A DNA stretch of 64,000 nucleotides. It comes from Plazaster borealis (Eukaryota; Echinodermata; Asteroidea; Forcipulatida; Labidiasteridae). Position 1 is the first letter of the stretch. Each line of letters starts with the position of its first letter. Under the pieces are notes generated by a model. That model had not been told where the DNA came from. It was given only the letters and a program-made list of their open reading frames with translations, and did no database searches. Positions 21,711 to 36,700 of this stretch are shown piece by piece. The translations under genes were made by a program, and so were the position numbers. The stretch covers positions 335,501 through 399,500 of the forward strand of contig CM037461.1 of NCBI GenBank assembly GCA_021014325.1. Reading direction: 5' to 3'.

Positions 21711-24700
21711 GTAAATGTCAACCTCTTTTAACCCTCTTCCTTACCATAGGCGGCTGAGTCAACTTCAGTCATGTCCCCTCTTCCTTACCATAGATTTCTG
21801 TTGGATATAAGGCCAAATAAAATAATAAATATGTTTAGCGTCCCCGCCCGCTTCCTTCTTTAGAGGCCGCCTCCTTTTTTTTTTTTTTTTTTTTTTCTTC
21901 TTTTTTTTGGAAGAAAAAATTAAACATTTTTAACGATCCCTGACGATTTTTTTTTTTTTTTTAAAATAAATAAGATCGTATTTTAGACTTAGCACACCGA
22001 AAAAAGCACACAAAAAAAAGCTGGCAACCATCTTGAAAAATAGCCGGGCCAGTTGTCTGAAAAATGTGTCGGACGGCCATTTTTGAAAGAAAAAAAAAAG
22101 AAAAAAAAAAGGCCCTCCTTCCTTTTTTCAAAAAGGCAAGATGCGCTATACATGTTTTTTTTTTTTTGGCCTAAAGTAAAGAAAGAACATGCCAGGCCTG
22201 GGATTACATAAAGACCACTGAGGCTATCAATGCCTCTGTTGCCCTGGTCTTGGCCTTGGTACCCCTTCAGAAGTTTCCCATAGACTTTATAGTTTTCTAA
22301 TGGAAGTGCCCTTTGCAAAATGGAACTGACCTTGCCCTCTCAAAAGATGAAATTCCATGCCTGACCTCGATCCTCTACAGGCAACCTGAGACTACCAGTA
22401 CTATTTTTTAATTTGTTATTAATTTTTATGAGAGATCGCCTTACATCACAAGGCCGGATGGCCACTTCAAGGTGAGGGCTACACTTAACTGATTTGGGCT
22501 ATCGACCCAACTCAACTGCCACCAGGGGCATGTTACCACCTACTCCTAGGGCTGAAACAGGGTTACCCCCTTCACAGTCCGTAAGGATGTAGGCATGGGT
22601 AGCATCCACTAGGAGCCTGGCTGGTGGAGCAGAATGCAATACCTTCCCAACTTTTTACAAAGCAATTATGGTTTTAAAAGTGCCTTGCTCAAGGGCACAA
22701 GTGTCATGACCGGGATTCGAACCCAAACTCTGCTGCTGACAACACCAGAGCTTGGATCCGGTGAACTAGACCACTGGCCACGACACGATTTTGTTTTAAA
22801 ATGAAATGTTGTCCTGTCTCTTCTATAGGTTCTAACATGTTTAATGGTCTGTGGTCTGCTTCTACTGCTTTGAATGGTGGCTATGGTCGTCCCAATTCAG
22901 ACTACTCATCAAGGTCTTGCTCATGCTCTTGTGATGAAAATGAAATGACTGTTGACTGCACTGGGACAACAACAGTGTAAGTTACTCTCAATAGAATGTT
23001 GTACATCTTTGTTTGGTTCAAGTACCATCCAAACTCCTCCACTCTGTGGTCAACAATGGTAAATCAACATTGACGTGTTTGGACAAAGTTAAGCCTGTTT
23101 TACACAATCAACAAAAAAGACAAGGAGTCCTTGGTATAGAAAACACAATAATGTCATTGAGTAACCAAATCACTTCATGTGAAATGAACCTAGTGCAAAC
23201 ACATAAACCACAGTTAAGACCCCCCCCCAAAAAAAAGGTAAAACCCCACAATTCTCATTTGCAACTACAGCCAAGAAACCCAAGGTTCTTCATCCTACCA
23301 GAGCTTTAAAGAGTCTGTATACGTTTGGTAATTACTCATAACATTAATGGCAATAAAAACTTACTTGGTAAGAAGTACAGAAACTTCTGATAGTATTATA
23401 TAAAGCATTTTGAGAAACATCTCACTTCGAAGTGGTTATGGAAAATTATATCAGTTTTAATCCCCCAAAATTTGAATCTGAGAAGCGTTCCTGTCAGAAA
23501 CGTTTCTCAGAGTGTGTATTCCAATTGCAGATTATTCTTCCTGCGTGGACATTAACTGCTCCAGATTTTCAGCAATATCTCAAAACATAACCACCTTTTG
23601 AAATGAAATTTTTACAGGTTAGTTTTATGGTAAATCTACAACTATAAACACCACAAAAAAAACACCACGTAAAATGATACCGACCTTCATCCACCCATTC
23701 AGCCAATGCTGTCCGTTGTTTTATTAAAATAATATGAGGTCCGGCCCAATCAACGGCCAGAAACGATGATCCACGCACTGTTTGAAGATATTGCAACACG
23801 AACCCAGGCCCTCCTAGCCTGAGCATCTGACGTCCCACAACGAGGATCCTTGCTGATACCGGCAGGTAACCAGTCTAAGTCCATCCGAGCCAGTAGATGT
23901 TGCGCCCTCTACCGGTGACTAATACCGAAACTGGCGTCGCCTTTGCAACAATCCCGACCCCGGAAGACGTAATAAAATGTTTCATTAAATATATTTGTTG
24001 AAGTTTTTGTAATGTTTTGGATGTTGTTGAATGATTTCCTATTATTCCAAACCTATAATTTGTTAATCTTGTTCAAAAGAATTCGTTTTCAAGGATCATT
24101 TTTTATTTTACAAATGAAATAAACGAAACAGACACATTACCCATATTTTTTCTCGTTTGGTTTTGTTTTTCCCGTAACACCCAAGAGGACATACAAAAGT
24201 GTTTCATTATATTATATGTATATTAAAGGTTTTGCAATTGAAGTTATATTTTAGTAAATAAAGTTCGTTTGGTTTATTTCTAATAATAATTTGTTAATCT
24301 CGTTCAAAAGATATTTGTTTTTATAAAATAAATAAACGAAACAGACACATGAACCATCTCTTTTCTGGTTTGGTCGTCCTGCAAAGGACGGTTGGTTTAG
24401 TTGGTTCTTATTGAGATTGTTGGTTCTTCTTAAGATTTAATTGAAGCTGTATATCAGGTGGCCGGTGGAGAGAATACGCCGGATTTCATCCTCATCTTCA
24501 GACTTGCAGAAAAAACCAACAGCACACCTTTGAGCAACACCAAAACGCGGTGAATGGAAGAACCTTGTTGACTTGGGTTTTAAAATAATGCCGATTGTCA
24601 TGTCGGAACGAATACCCGGCCACACAGAAAAACGTTTGTACGACGCCGACGTCTGTGTGGGACCGAAAGCACCATCGTTAAGGGGGGGCTAGACGCATTG

Positions 24701-27700
24701 CGGCATTGTTGGAATGAAAGCACGGTCATGGGCCGGGGGATCAACAACACGTTGCGGCATTGTTGGAATGAAAGCACGGTCTGGGGGATTGCGGCATTGT
24801 TCGGACGAAAATAGGGTCTCAGTGTCTAAATAGTTCAGCCTTGTTTGATGTTTGACCGCATTATTGAGTAAGGATTCCTCACACAAAGACCGTTGATTTG
24901 AACTGGACAAGAAGGTATTTATTATTTCACGCAGTGATCATCAAAAAAAAATCAATCGTCAGCAGACAAGACGCACCGAAAGATAAGACGCACCGACGTT
25001 TTGGGGGTCAAAAAAGTCAGATAAGACGCGTCTTATCCGCAGGAAAATACGGTATCTACATTTATATAGGATTAAAACAATCGAACGGTACCAAAAACCA
25101 AAGGTATTTTCCCTTAAAAATAGAAACTAATCAAGTTGTTTTTGTTGTTGTTGTAGAACACTGAAGAATTACAATTTTGAGAATCTGACTGCGGAAACAT
25201 TTCATCCAGACACGACAGAAATGTGAGTATACCACAACATAATCCTGATGGTTTATAATATAAGTCAGTACTCACATATTAGTCTTGGCTCCAAGCCACT
25301 CCTGTTGTATTAATAGATGTTAATTTTGCATTGAAGATAAAGAATATAATTTGTTTTTACCCTTACACCAATGTGTATTAAGCACTGTATACTCAGTACC
25401 TTCCCAAGTTCTGTGAAAAAAATTCACAGGCAAATCACTCGGGTGGGATTCGAACCCACGACCTTTGCATTGCTAGAGCAGATGTTTTACTACTAGACCA
25501 CCGAGCTAGCGCGGTGGCTAGAGGCAGTTCGTATCCTATGTGTTAGTAGCGGGTACCACAACAATTTAATAGATTTTAATTTTGCATCAGGGATAAAAAT
25601 AAAATTTGTTTTTACCCCTACACCAATGTGTATCGAGCACTGTATACTCAGTCCTTTCCCGAGTGCTAACACATAGGATTCGAACTGCCTCTAGCCATTG
25701 GGCTAGGATAGTGGTCTAGTGGTAAGACATCTGCTCAAGCAATGCAAAGGTCGTGGGTTCGAATCCCACCCGAGTGATTTGCCTGTGGATTTTTTTCACA
25801 GAACTCGGGAAAGTATACAGCGCTTAATACACATCGGTGTAAGGGTAAAAACAAATTGTATCCTGTTGTATTAGTTGAGAAGAAAAAAAAATCGTCGATG
25901 CTGATAAAGTAATCGATAGAGGGCGCTATCACAGCACAAACTGCTATCACAGGAGCATCTTGGGAAATCCAAATTGGGCAAAGTTCCCAAAGTGAGTGAC
26001 TGTGATAGCAATCTGTGGGATTATAGCGCCCTCAGTCAGCTCTGGTTTCTTTTGCGACTAACACTAAAACAGTGAGCATCTTGGAACCAAGACTACACAA
26101 ATGTCTGTTTGCCTTAAGTGCAGCTTTAGTGTTAAGCCCCCACTATTGGGTAGGGGTGGGGCTATGGGATCACCTACAACGTCCAGTTTTGACCAGAAGT
26201 AAACGTTAATGCTTGCTGCACGCACTGGATGGCCTTTATTTTTACACCTAATTTTTAACCCTTTACAAGCTGCAGACTCAGGATGGATTACTGTGCTTTC
26301 TTATGAGGGAAACGCAATATTTATTTGGTGAAGGGCAGCAAGGCATTGACCAGCTGTTGTCTCCATGAATTATTTAGACCTGCTATGACATTTAAAGGCC
26401 CTGTACACTATTGGAAAAACACAAATGTTCACAGATTCACAATTGAGCTCAAACTTTCACAGGTTTGTTTGTTCATGCAATGTTGAATCACACAAAATGT
26501 GGACACTGATTTTGAGCTGTTACCAAAAGTGTATAATACCTTTAAAACCAACAATCAAAACATTTGTTTTTTTCAGGTTCAACTTATTTCATACAAAATT
26601 GTTTCTGAACTCACAAGTAACAGTTTTGTTTGTTTCTATTTCTCTATACAGCACCATTGTCAGCAATCTGAAGACCATTCATGCCGGTACTTTTGCACTT
26701 CTCAATAAGCTCACCAAATTGTAAGTAATAAAATCCATGTCATAAATGTTATTGAAATGTGTTATTGAAACATTTAATGGGGGCATTATGGTCTAGTGCA
26801 CCGCATTCAAACTCTGTTGTTCACAGAGTCTGGGTTAGAATCCCGGCTCGGCGGTCAAGTGCGTCGGAGTCAAGCTTTGGTATTTCTAATCAGCAGAGTG
26901 GGGGTTCGAGTCCTGATCTTGACACTTGTGTCCTTATGCAAGACACTTGACTATTATTTCATCGACCTTCGGATGAGACATGAAGCGGTAGGTCCCGTGT
27001 GTTGTGTAATGCACGTAAAAGAACCCATTACACTTACTGCTAAGAGAAGGGGTGTGCCCCTGTATTTCTGGCAGTGGCTGCTGATTGTGCCGCAGCACCT
27101 TGTAAACCCATATAAGTTGCTACATAAATCGGTCTTATAATTCATAAACTTCAAAACCTGTCCTAAAAAGTCTGTCTCTTTGTTCAAGCACCTTGGGTAC
27201 CTTATTGGTGCGCTATATAACATGTATAAGACTCTGGTATTATTATTATTTTGTTTGTTTGTTGTGTTGTCATTTAGCCTTTGATAAAGACTCTGCTAGG
27301 GTCGAAACATCAGGCCATTAACCATTCTTGCATCGATTTTGCAGAACGATTCACAACACAGATATAACGATTTTCCCAGATGTATCAAACTGCACAAGTC
27401 TCCAATGGCTGTAAGTTCAATTTTGTCTTGTTGATTTTAGGGACTTTAACTATGTAGGATTGAACATTGGAGAATTGACTAGAGCAAGATTTGAACCTGC
27501 GACCTCGGGATTAACGTGCTGGTGCTCTACCAACTGAGCTATCTAGCCCTAATGTTGGCGGTCTCCCTATATTGTCAATATCTTTGTTCGAGGGTGCCAG
27601 TGAGAGGCCATACAACCTGTAACTGCCGTATAGCCAGGGAGCACACCCAAGTTTACGATACAACCTGGGAAGTGGTGATCGCTCTACTGCCGCTTCCAAG

Positions 27701-30700
27701 GTTGTATCATAAACTTGGATGTGATCGCTGGCTGTACGGCAGTTGCAGGTTGAATGGCTTCTAGTCCCGCTCTAGTAAATTTGTCTTTGTTCGACCCTAA
27801 ATTATTTTAAATTTACCCAGTCAGTTTCCCTTGTGGTTTCTTTCTTGACTTAAAAAGGGAGCCATCAGGCTATATCAAAATGGTTAACACAAACTCATAC
27901 AAATAAAGAGTATTATTCTTGATATCAAACCATACATGAAGATCCCAAAATGTAATGTAAAATAAATAAGGGTTGTGGTCGTGGGAATAAGGACCGAGTC
28001 AAAGGTGAGATCCTTTATCGATTGGCCACAACCCTTCAAGGTTTTAAGCGGCCATTCAAGATTGAGTCACCATTTTTGTATTCCCATTCATGAATACCTT
28101 TCCATAAAAAACATAAACGTTTTAAAGTTGAAAACAAAAATCTGAAAGTTTAGCCTCAGCTCGCTTCGACTCTGCTTTGAATTTCTATCCATGTTGAGTG
28201 CCAAGTAGCGCCTTGCGCAAGTTTCAAACTATGGCACGCAAGTTTCGAACTTGTGCTTAAGTTTCAAACTATGGCACGCAAGTTTCGAACTTGCGCTTAA
28301 GTTTCAAACTATGGCACGCAAGTTTCAAACTTGCGTGAGCCAAATACTCAACCTACTAACTTACATTGGGTCGTGTATTTTGACTCGACTTCGTCAGGCT
28401 ATGTTTAAACACTCCTCATCATGTTAAATCACACATTTAAACATGGCCATGTGATGACCTCTTGACCAATCCGAATAAATAAACTGTCCCATGTATTTAG
28501 GAATACAACTTCAAAGGACCTTTAAGGTTAAACTCAGAATAACAACGCTTCCATTGTATACCCTTACACCGATGTGTGAATAGTATTATAAACTAGCTGC
28601 TTTCTCAGTCCTGCTGTAAATTTCCATATTAAATGGGTTTTTTTTATATTAAAAGTAATTTGTAATCTATGTAGTTTAGTTTTACCCTTAAACTAGTGTG
28701 TATTAATAGATGTTAATTTTGCATTGGGGATAAAGAATATAATTTGTTTTTACCCTTACATCGATGTGTATTAAGCACTGTATACTCAGTACTTTCCCGA
28801 GTTCTGTGAAAAAACAAATCCACAGGCAAATCACTCTGGTGGGGTTGAAGAGCAGATGTCTTACCACTAGACCACCAAGTTAGCCCGTTGGCTAGAGGTG
28901 GTTTGAATCCTATGATTTAAATAAAGGCACTGTACACGTTTGGTAATGACTCAAAATATATATTAGCATAAAAACTTACTTAGTAACGAGCAACGGAGAG
29001 CTGTTGATAGTATAAAGCATTGTGAGAAACGACTCCCTCTGAAGTAATGTAGTTTTTGAGAAAGAGGTAATTTCTCACTAAAATAATAAAAACTTCTTAC
29101 AAGAAGTTTTTATTCCTATCTGAAAGCACACAAATTTGTACAACAAGAGTGTTTTTTCTTTCATCATTTTCTTGCAACTTCGATGACCAATTGAGCCCAA
29201 ATTTTCACAGGCTTGTTATTTTATGCATATGTTGGGATACACCAAATGAGAACACTGGTCTTTGACAATTTCCAAACGTGTTCAGTGCCTTTAAGCAGCG
29301 GGTACTGCAACGATTTAATAGATTATAATTTTGCATCGGTGATAAAGATGTAAGGGTAAAAACAAAATGTTATATTCTTTATCCCCAATGCAAAATTAAC
29401 ATCTATTAAATTTGTAATCTATTGGTAAGACATGTTTCCTTGTATGTAATTCCTTTTTTACAGGGATCTGACAAGAAACAAAATCAATTTGTCTCCAATG
29501 AACTACAAGACCATCACGTTTTCTCCAACGCTTGAAAGAATGTAAGTCATTGCATGTCATGTGTACATAAATCTCTTAGCCCTCGGGGTCATGACCTTGC
29601 CAGTCTGCTGGTGGCAGGAATACAAAGGCCAGGACTTTTTATCAAAGCTTTGTAGGATTGGATCATGTAGACCCTCTGAAGCGTATTGGGTTTGATAAAA
29701 ATGGGAAGTAGTTTCATTTTGATTTCCCTCAGTCAAGTAAAAACTAGTCCCGCTTGGGAATGAACAATTTGCTTTTACGTAGTGCAGGGTTTTAAAGGCA
29801 CTGTACATGTTTGGTAGGCCTAATTACTCAAAATATATATTAACATAAAAACTGACTTGGTAACGAGCAACAGAGAGCTGTTGATAGTATAAAACATTGT
29901 GAGAAATGACTCCCTCTGAAGTAACGTAGTTTTTGAGAGAAGAGGTAATTCTCACTAAAATAATAATAGACTTCTTGCAAGAAGCCTTTTATTCCTATCT
30001 GAAAGCACACAAATTTGTACAACAAGGGTGTTTTTTCTTTCAACATTTTCTTGCAACTTCGATGACCAATTGAGCCCAAATTTTCACAGGCTTGTTATTT
30101 TATGCATATGTTGGGATACACCAAGTGAGAACACTGGTCTTTGACAATTTCCAAACGTGTTTAGTGCCTTTAAGCAACCATAATTACTTTGTCCTTTAGA
30201 TGGGAGGTAAAGCTGTAGGTCCCATGTGTTATGTGATGCATGGTTGGCTGTAGATTGTTCAGCATCACCTTTTTAACCCTTATTAGTTGCTATACAATGG
30301 GTCTTATAATTCAAACATAGCTCTGCATACTTGTTGTAAAAATAATGAGCAGTTTGTGATAAAGCGGTTTATAAGAACTGAGTGTTATTATTATTGTAAA
30401 AAATAGTGAATGGCTTGACGTTTCCATCCCAGCAGAGTCTTTTTTTCAAAGGCTAAATGACAACACAACACGGATAAACAGGTATACTGTAGAAGCAGTC
30501 AGGTGGAAGAGATGACAGAGATGAAAGCGCACAGAAAATAGAAGGAATAAATAATGAAGAAGGAGACGGGGGAGGGGGTAGAGGGAATGGCTGGTTTAAC
30601 CACAAGAGATTGGAAACACAAAGGACAAAATCAAAGGTGGGTAGGAGAAAAGGGAATAATTAGTGAATGAGGCGGACTAAAAAGGGGGATATCTGTGAGA

Positions 30701-33700
30701 TCTTATTATTATTGTCTAATTTTTTATTTCCTCAGGAGCTTGATGGAGAATGAAATAGACTGGTTACCACCCGGTTTCTTCTCCAAGACAAGCATTCAAT
30801 ATCTGTAAGTCAAATGTCATTTGTCATAGGTCATTCATAGATGCTTGTAATTTTTTATTTTCTATTTTATCAAAGTAATAATTTCATCACCTGGATATTA
30901 TTTTGGTTTTATCCTTAACATTGATGTGTGATAAGAACTGTTTACTCAGTGCTTTCCGATTTCTGTTGAGAAAAATCCACATGCAAACTACCGGGACAGG
31001 ATTTGAACCCGCAACCCCTGTAAACGAAAGCAGATGCATAAACTATTAGACCATGGTGACGAGAGGTCTGTTCAATTTCTGTAACTAGCATTAATATAAT
31101 AGAGTACTGCTAGTATTAGTAAAACTTAAGTATTTGTGAAAGAGCAAAAAAAGAATCTTGGTCGGTGTAACATCAGATTTGAATGAAAAATGTGGACTAG
31201 TGAAAACTCTTATAGGCTACCCAAACGTCAGGTGCACTAATTCGGCTGGCAAGTGAACAAAATATTCAAAGAAACCACTGAATGGTCACAAATTTGCCTC
31301 ACAGCTGAAATGACTGGGTGCATAAATAACCTCATTGGGGAATTGCACTGACACCTCTGGGTTCAACTAAACCAAATAAAACCTTCTTATTTCACACATC
31401 ACATCAAAGGAAAGCTATAGGCCTAAATATGTTAAATGGAAAAAGGCATTTATTAGTTTCTTGTAAACATTGGATCGAAGCGCCTTACACTTTTACTACC
31501 CCTCTGTGTTAGGCCCTAAGCATTCTTGAAACCATCTTAACACCTTCAGAGTATGCAGCACCGGCAGCCAAATGGGCGAACAGGTTGCGTATCATTCATA
31601 TCAATCTCTACCTTCGCAGGTACCAATTTACTCCTGGGTGATGAGAAGTAATTATTGTAAAGTGTATTCTCGAACCCACACTCTGAACCTGGACTGGGAT
31701 ATTAATTTACTCCTGGGTGATGAGAAGTAATTATGGTAAAGTGCCATTTCCAAGAACACAGTTATCACAAGAAGATTTGAACCCACACTCTGAGCTTGAG
31801 TTTGATTCTCTAGGTGGGGATATTAATTTAAGCATTCCTAAAGCCATCTTAACACCTTCAGAGTATACAGCACCGGCAGCCAAATGGGCTTACAGGTTGC
31901 TTATCATTCACATCAACAATCTCTACCTTCGCAGGTACCAATTTACTCCTGGATAATGAGAAGTAATTATGGTAAAATGCATTCCCAAGAACACAGTTAT
32001 CACAACGACGATTTGAACCCACACTCTGAGCTTGAGTTCGATGCTCTAGACCACATGTGTCATGACCAAGATAAGAGTTAATCTTGGTTTCTAACAATTT
32101 CCATTTGTTATTTCTTCTTGTAGTGGTCTTAGCATGAATGCATTGACAAAGTTCCCGAGTGATTCACTTCAGAATATGCTGAATTTGACGTTTCTGTCAG
32201 TTGATGCTAATCAGATTACATCAATATCAAAGAGGAATCTGCTGCCGTTAGCTTCCTCCGTCATTCAACATCTGTAAGTAAAATACGTAGTTAAATTTGA
32301 TGAGGAATGCTGTTTTTGTTTTATCCACACAGTGGTATGTGATGTGTTTTCAAAGGCATGCAACTTGGATGGGATTCGAACCCACTCCCCAACCATTGTG
32401 GAGCTGATTTCTTAACCAGTAGACCATTAAAGAAAGCTTTTTTAGTTTTATCCTTGCACTGATATGTGATATGCACTGGATACTCAGTGTTTTCACTTGC
32501 ATGCTACTTGGGTTGGATTCGAACCCACAACCCCCACCATTCTAGAGCAGGTGTTGAACTGCTAGACCACTCGGTGCATACTGCCATGCTTTCTGAGTCC
32601 TGCAGAAAAAATCCAGAGACTTCTCAGATGGGATTTGAACCTACCACACCCACATTGTAGAGCAGATGTCTTCAACGCTAGACCACCTAGAGTGGCTGGT
32701 GATGAGAGACCAGGGCTTGCTGTGGAAATCTGCGCTTGCGGACCATAAAATCATGTGCTTTACAGGGGCTCGTAATTGGGGCAGCTGTGGTAAGCAGTGC
32801 TGTGAAATTGGACCCAGGTCAAATCCTGAAATTAGCCGGGTTGTAATAATTGCATCGGGGATAAAGAATGTCACTTTGGTTTTACTCTACACCAGTGTGT
32901 AACAATACCAGTGTTTACTATTTTTTCTAAAAGGCATCGTACACGTTTGGTAATTGGAGCCTATTGTTTGTTTCAAACCTATGTAGTTGTAGATATATAC
33001 CATAAAACTAACCTATGAAAATTTCATTTCAAAAGGTGGTAGAGTTTTTGAGATAATGCCGAAAATCTGGAGCAGTTCTGCCACGCAGGAGGAATAATCC
33101 GCATTGGAATACACACTATGAGAAGAATTACTGTAACGCTTCTCACTATTCAAAATATTTTGGGGATAAAAAAGGGATATTTACCGCATTACTTCGAAGT
33201 GAAAAGTATCTCAAAATGCACTATACTATCCAAAGCTGCTGTACTTCTTACCAAGTAAGTTTTTATTGCCATTCATTTTCAGAGTTGTTACCAAACGTGT
33301 ACGATGCCTTTAAGTCAGCAGCACTACATGTAGTCCTGCTGAAAATATCCACTAGGCTTCTCAGATTTGAACCTACCACACCCACATTCCTTAGAAACGA
33401 GAGTTCCTTTGGTGGTGGACATCTGGGCCCAATTTCATAGAGCTGCTTACGCAGAAAATATTGCTTAACAATTGTCTGCTAAGCAGAAATGAGCAGGATA
33501 CCAGTCACAAATTGTACATGTGACATGGTAGTTTGGCTGGTAACCTTATTCTGGTAAGCGTAATTTTGTTGTGCTTAGCTACTTTTTGTGCTTAAGCAGC
33601 TCTATGAAATTGGGCCCTGGACATTTGACATTGATCGTTGGCTGTTGGTCGTTGGTCTTTGGCCGTTGGTCATTGGTCGTTAGTGGTTAGTCGTTAGTCG

Positions 33701-36700
33701 TATGGTCTTTGGTTGTTGGTGTTAGGTCGTTGGTCTTTGGTCATTGGTCGTTGGTCATTGGTCGTTGGTCACTGGTCGCTGGTCGTTGGTCATTGGTCGA
33801 TGGTCATTGGTCGTTGGTCATTGGTCGTTGGTCGTTGGTGTTTGGTCTTTGGTCATTGGTCGATGGTCGTTGGTGTTTGGTCTTTGGTCATTGGTTTGAG
33901 GTTTCTGAAAGCAATGATTGTGTCTCCAATGAGTCGAGTGATTGTTTGTTTGTGATTGCTTGAGTAGTTGAAACTTTCTTAAGCTTAGTGTATTTTCCAT
34001 ATAGAATTAAGAATATATATTGGTTCAAGCATTATTATTTTCAGTTTTGGTTGATTGTTTTTTGTTGCAGGAATTTCAGCAATAACGTGATAAACTACAT
34101 TGCACCGAAAGCATTCCGACAACTCCAGCAACTCAAGATTCTGTAAGTTTCAAATTAATTTCATTTTAAAGTAATTGGTAATTACTCAATTCACCTGACA
34201 TCGTCACCAACAATAAATCTTGGTTGCAACATTTTGTCAAATCCCTTCTGCGTTGCTGTGCAGTGTGCGTTTTAGGTGACTTGCATGCGGTTAGATACAC
34301 TCCAAACCCCTTCTACTTCTACTTCGTTACTCGGTAGGATCCATAAGTCAGGATATAAACGCCAAGGAGCAATTATAGTTGAGTGTCTTGCTCAAGGACA
34401 CAAGTGCCGGGACCGAGATTCGAACCCACATTGTGAGCCACCACAACTTGAATTCGGTGCACTGGAACGCTCGGCCACGACACGATATGTGTCTTGATAA
34501 CTAGAGGATTGGAATGAATGAACTCTTCCAATAACCACTGATGTACCATCCCTTTATGATGTTTTTTGATAACTAGAGGATTGGAATGAATGTACTCTTC
34601 CAATAACCAATGATGTACCATCCCTTTATGATATGTTTCTTGATAACTAGAGGATTGGAATGAATGTACTCTTCCAATAACCAATGATGTGCCATCCCTT
34701 TCTGATGTTATTGTTAGGGCAAAAACTAACTATTATTATTATTATTATTATGTTCCATCCCTTTATGATGTTTCTTGATAACTAGAGGATTGGAATGAAT
34801 GTACTCTTCCAATAACCAATGATGTGCCATCCCTTTCTGATGTTATTGTTAGGGCAAAAACTAACTATTATTATTATTATTATTATGTTCCATCCCTTTA
34901 TGATGTTTCTTGATAACTAGAGGATTGGAATGAATGTACTCTTCCAATAACCAATGACGTGCCATCCCTTTCTGATGTTTTTTGATAACTAGAGGATTGG
35001 AATGAATGTACTCTTCTAATAACCAATGATGTACCATCCCTTTATGATATGTTTTTTGATAACTAGAGGATTGGAATGAATGTACTCTTCCAATAACCAA
35101 TGACGTGCCATCCCTTTCTGATGTTTTTTGATAACTAGAGGATTGGAATGAATGTACTCTTCTAATAACCAATGATGTACCATCCCTTTATGATATGTTT
35201 TTTGATAACTAGAGTATTGGAATGAATGTACTCTTCCAATAACCAATGACGTGCCATCCCTTTCTGATGTTTTTTGATAACTAGAGGATTGGAATGAATG
35301 TACTCTTCTAATAACCAATGATGTACCATCCCTTTTATGATATGTTTCTTGATAACTAGAGGATTGGAATGAATGTACTCTTCCAATAACCAATGATGTA
35401 CCATCCCTTTATGATATGTTTCTTGATAACTAGAGGATTGGAATGAATGTACTCTTCTAATAACCAATGATGTACCATCCCTTTATGATATGTTTTTTGA
35501 TAACTAGAGGATTGGAATGAATGTACTCTTCCAATAACCAATGACGTGCCATCCCTTTCTGATGTTTTTTGATAACTAGAGGATTGGAATGAATGTACTC
35601 TTCCTATAACCAATGATGTACCATCCCTTTATGATATGTTTCTTGATAACTAGAGGATTGGAATGAATGTACTCTTCCAGTAACCAATGATGTTCCATCC
35701 CTTTATGATATGTTTTTTGATAACTAGAGGATTGGAATGAATGTACTCTTCCAGTAACCAATGATGTTCCATCCCTTGATGATATGTTTCTTGATAACTA
35801 GAGGATTGGAATGAATGTACTCTTCCTATATCAAATGATGTAAATTTATGTATTGTCTCTTTGATTAAATTTAATTTTCTCTGTTGTTTGTAGTGAACTG
35901 CATAGAAACCTGTTGACGGATCTTCCTTCTCAGACAATGGATCAAATCCCACAACTTTTACATCTGTGAGTAATCAATTTTATTGACTGGAATGGGATTT
36001 GAACCTTTGACCTCCAGATTAACATACCGGCGCCTTACCAGCCTAGGTATATTGCCCTATAATTGGCAATCTCCCTATTTTGTCAATATCTAATCAGGTT
36101 TCCCTAGAGTCAGTTTTCCTGTGGTTTATTACTTATAGTATATATAAGCGTTTGCACAGTCAATCTGTTTTCACAAATCAAAGTTCGATCGAGAGGTCTC
36201 TTATCCAGTCTTGTGTCGAGGCATCATGGCTGATGAGAGTGGAGAAGGCAGGAAGGAGCCAGGTGCGAGGGTCATCACGCGGATTTCGCGCCTGATGTCA
36301 GGTGGCGCGATTCCAGAGAGTACTGGCAGGAAGGTTGTGTCCGTTGGCCGCATGCATCCGGTGATAATGTGCATGGTGCATAGTTATAAACTGTCCTTTG
36401 TAATAGGGTTGTGCATCTGCAATATTTTCCTTAACAGATAAACCGAACTTGTGACTTTTGTTTAACTGCTTATCCCTTTCTATCAATTCCAATCAAAATT
36501 GAGAATTACAACTATAAGCTGACCCATAAAATGAGCCTATAATAATTGTCACACTAGGCAATTTTTAAAGGCAACTTGGAGGCAATACATCATACATCTT
36601 TACTGTCCCCAAGAAAATGATGTGAAGATGAAAGTTTGAATGTCTTTACTTCTTGGAGATTGACTGGAACGGGTTTGATATTCTCTTTGTTTGATTGCAG

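Noticed and set aside
25440..25770. Candidate functional tRNA genes (good A and B boxes)
   Set aside because: Multiple diverged copies with SINE bodies and no clean acceptor-stem pairing visible; treated as SINE heads.
33709..34000. ORFs rich in RWSLVxGHWSLV
   Set aside because: They come from the TTGGTCR heptamer array and are open in several frames; no start context or domain.
34373..35952. Series of minus-strand ORFs with MVIGRVHSFQSSSYQ repeats
   Set aside because: They translate the 74-77 bp minisatellite, shift frame between units, and lie inside a plus-strand intron.
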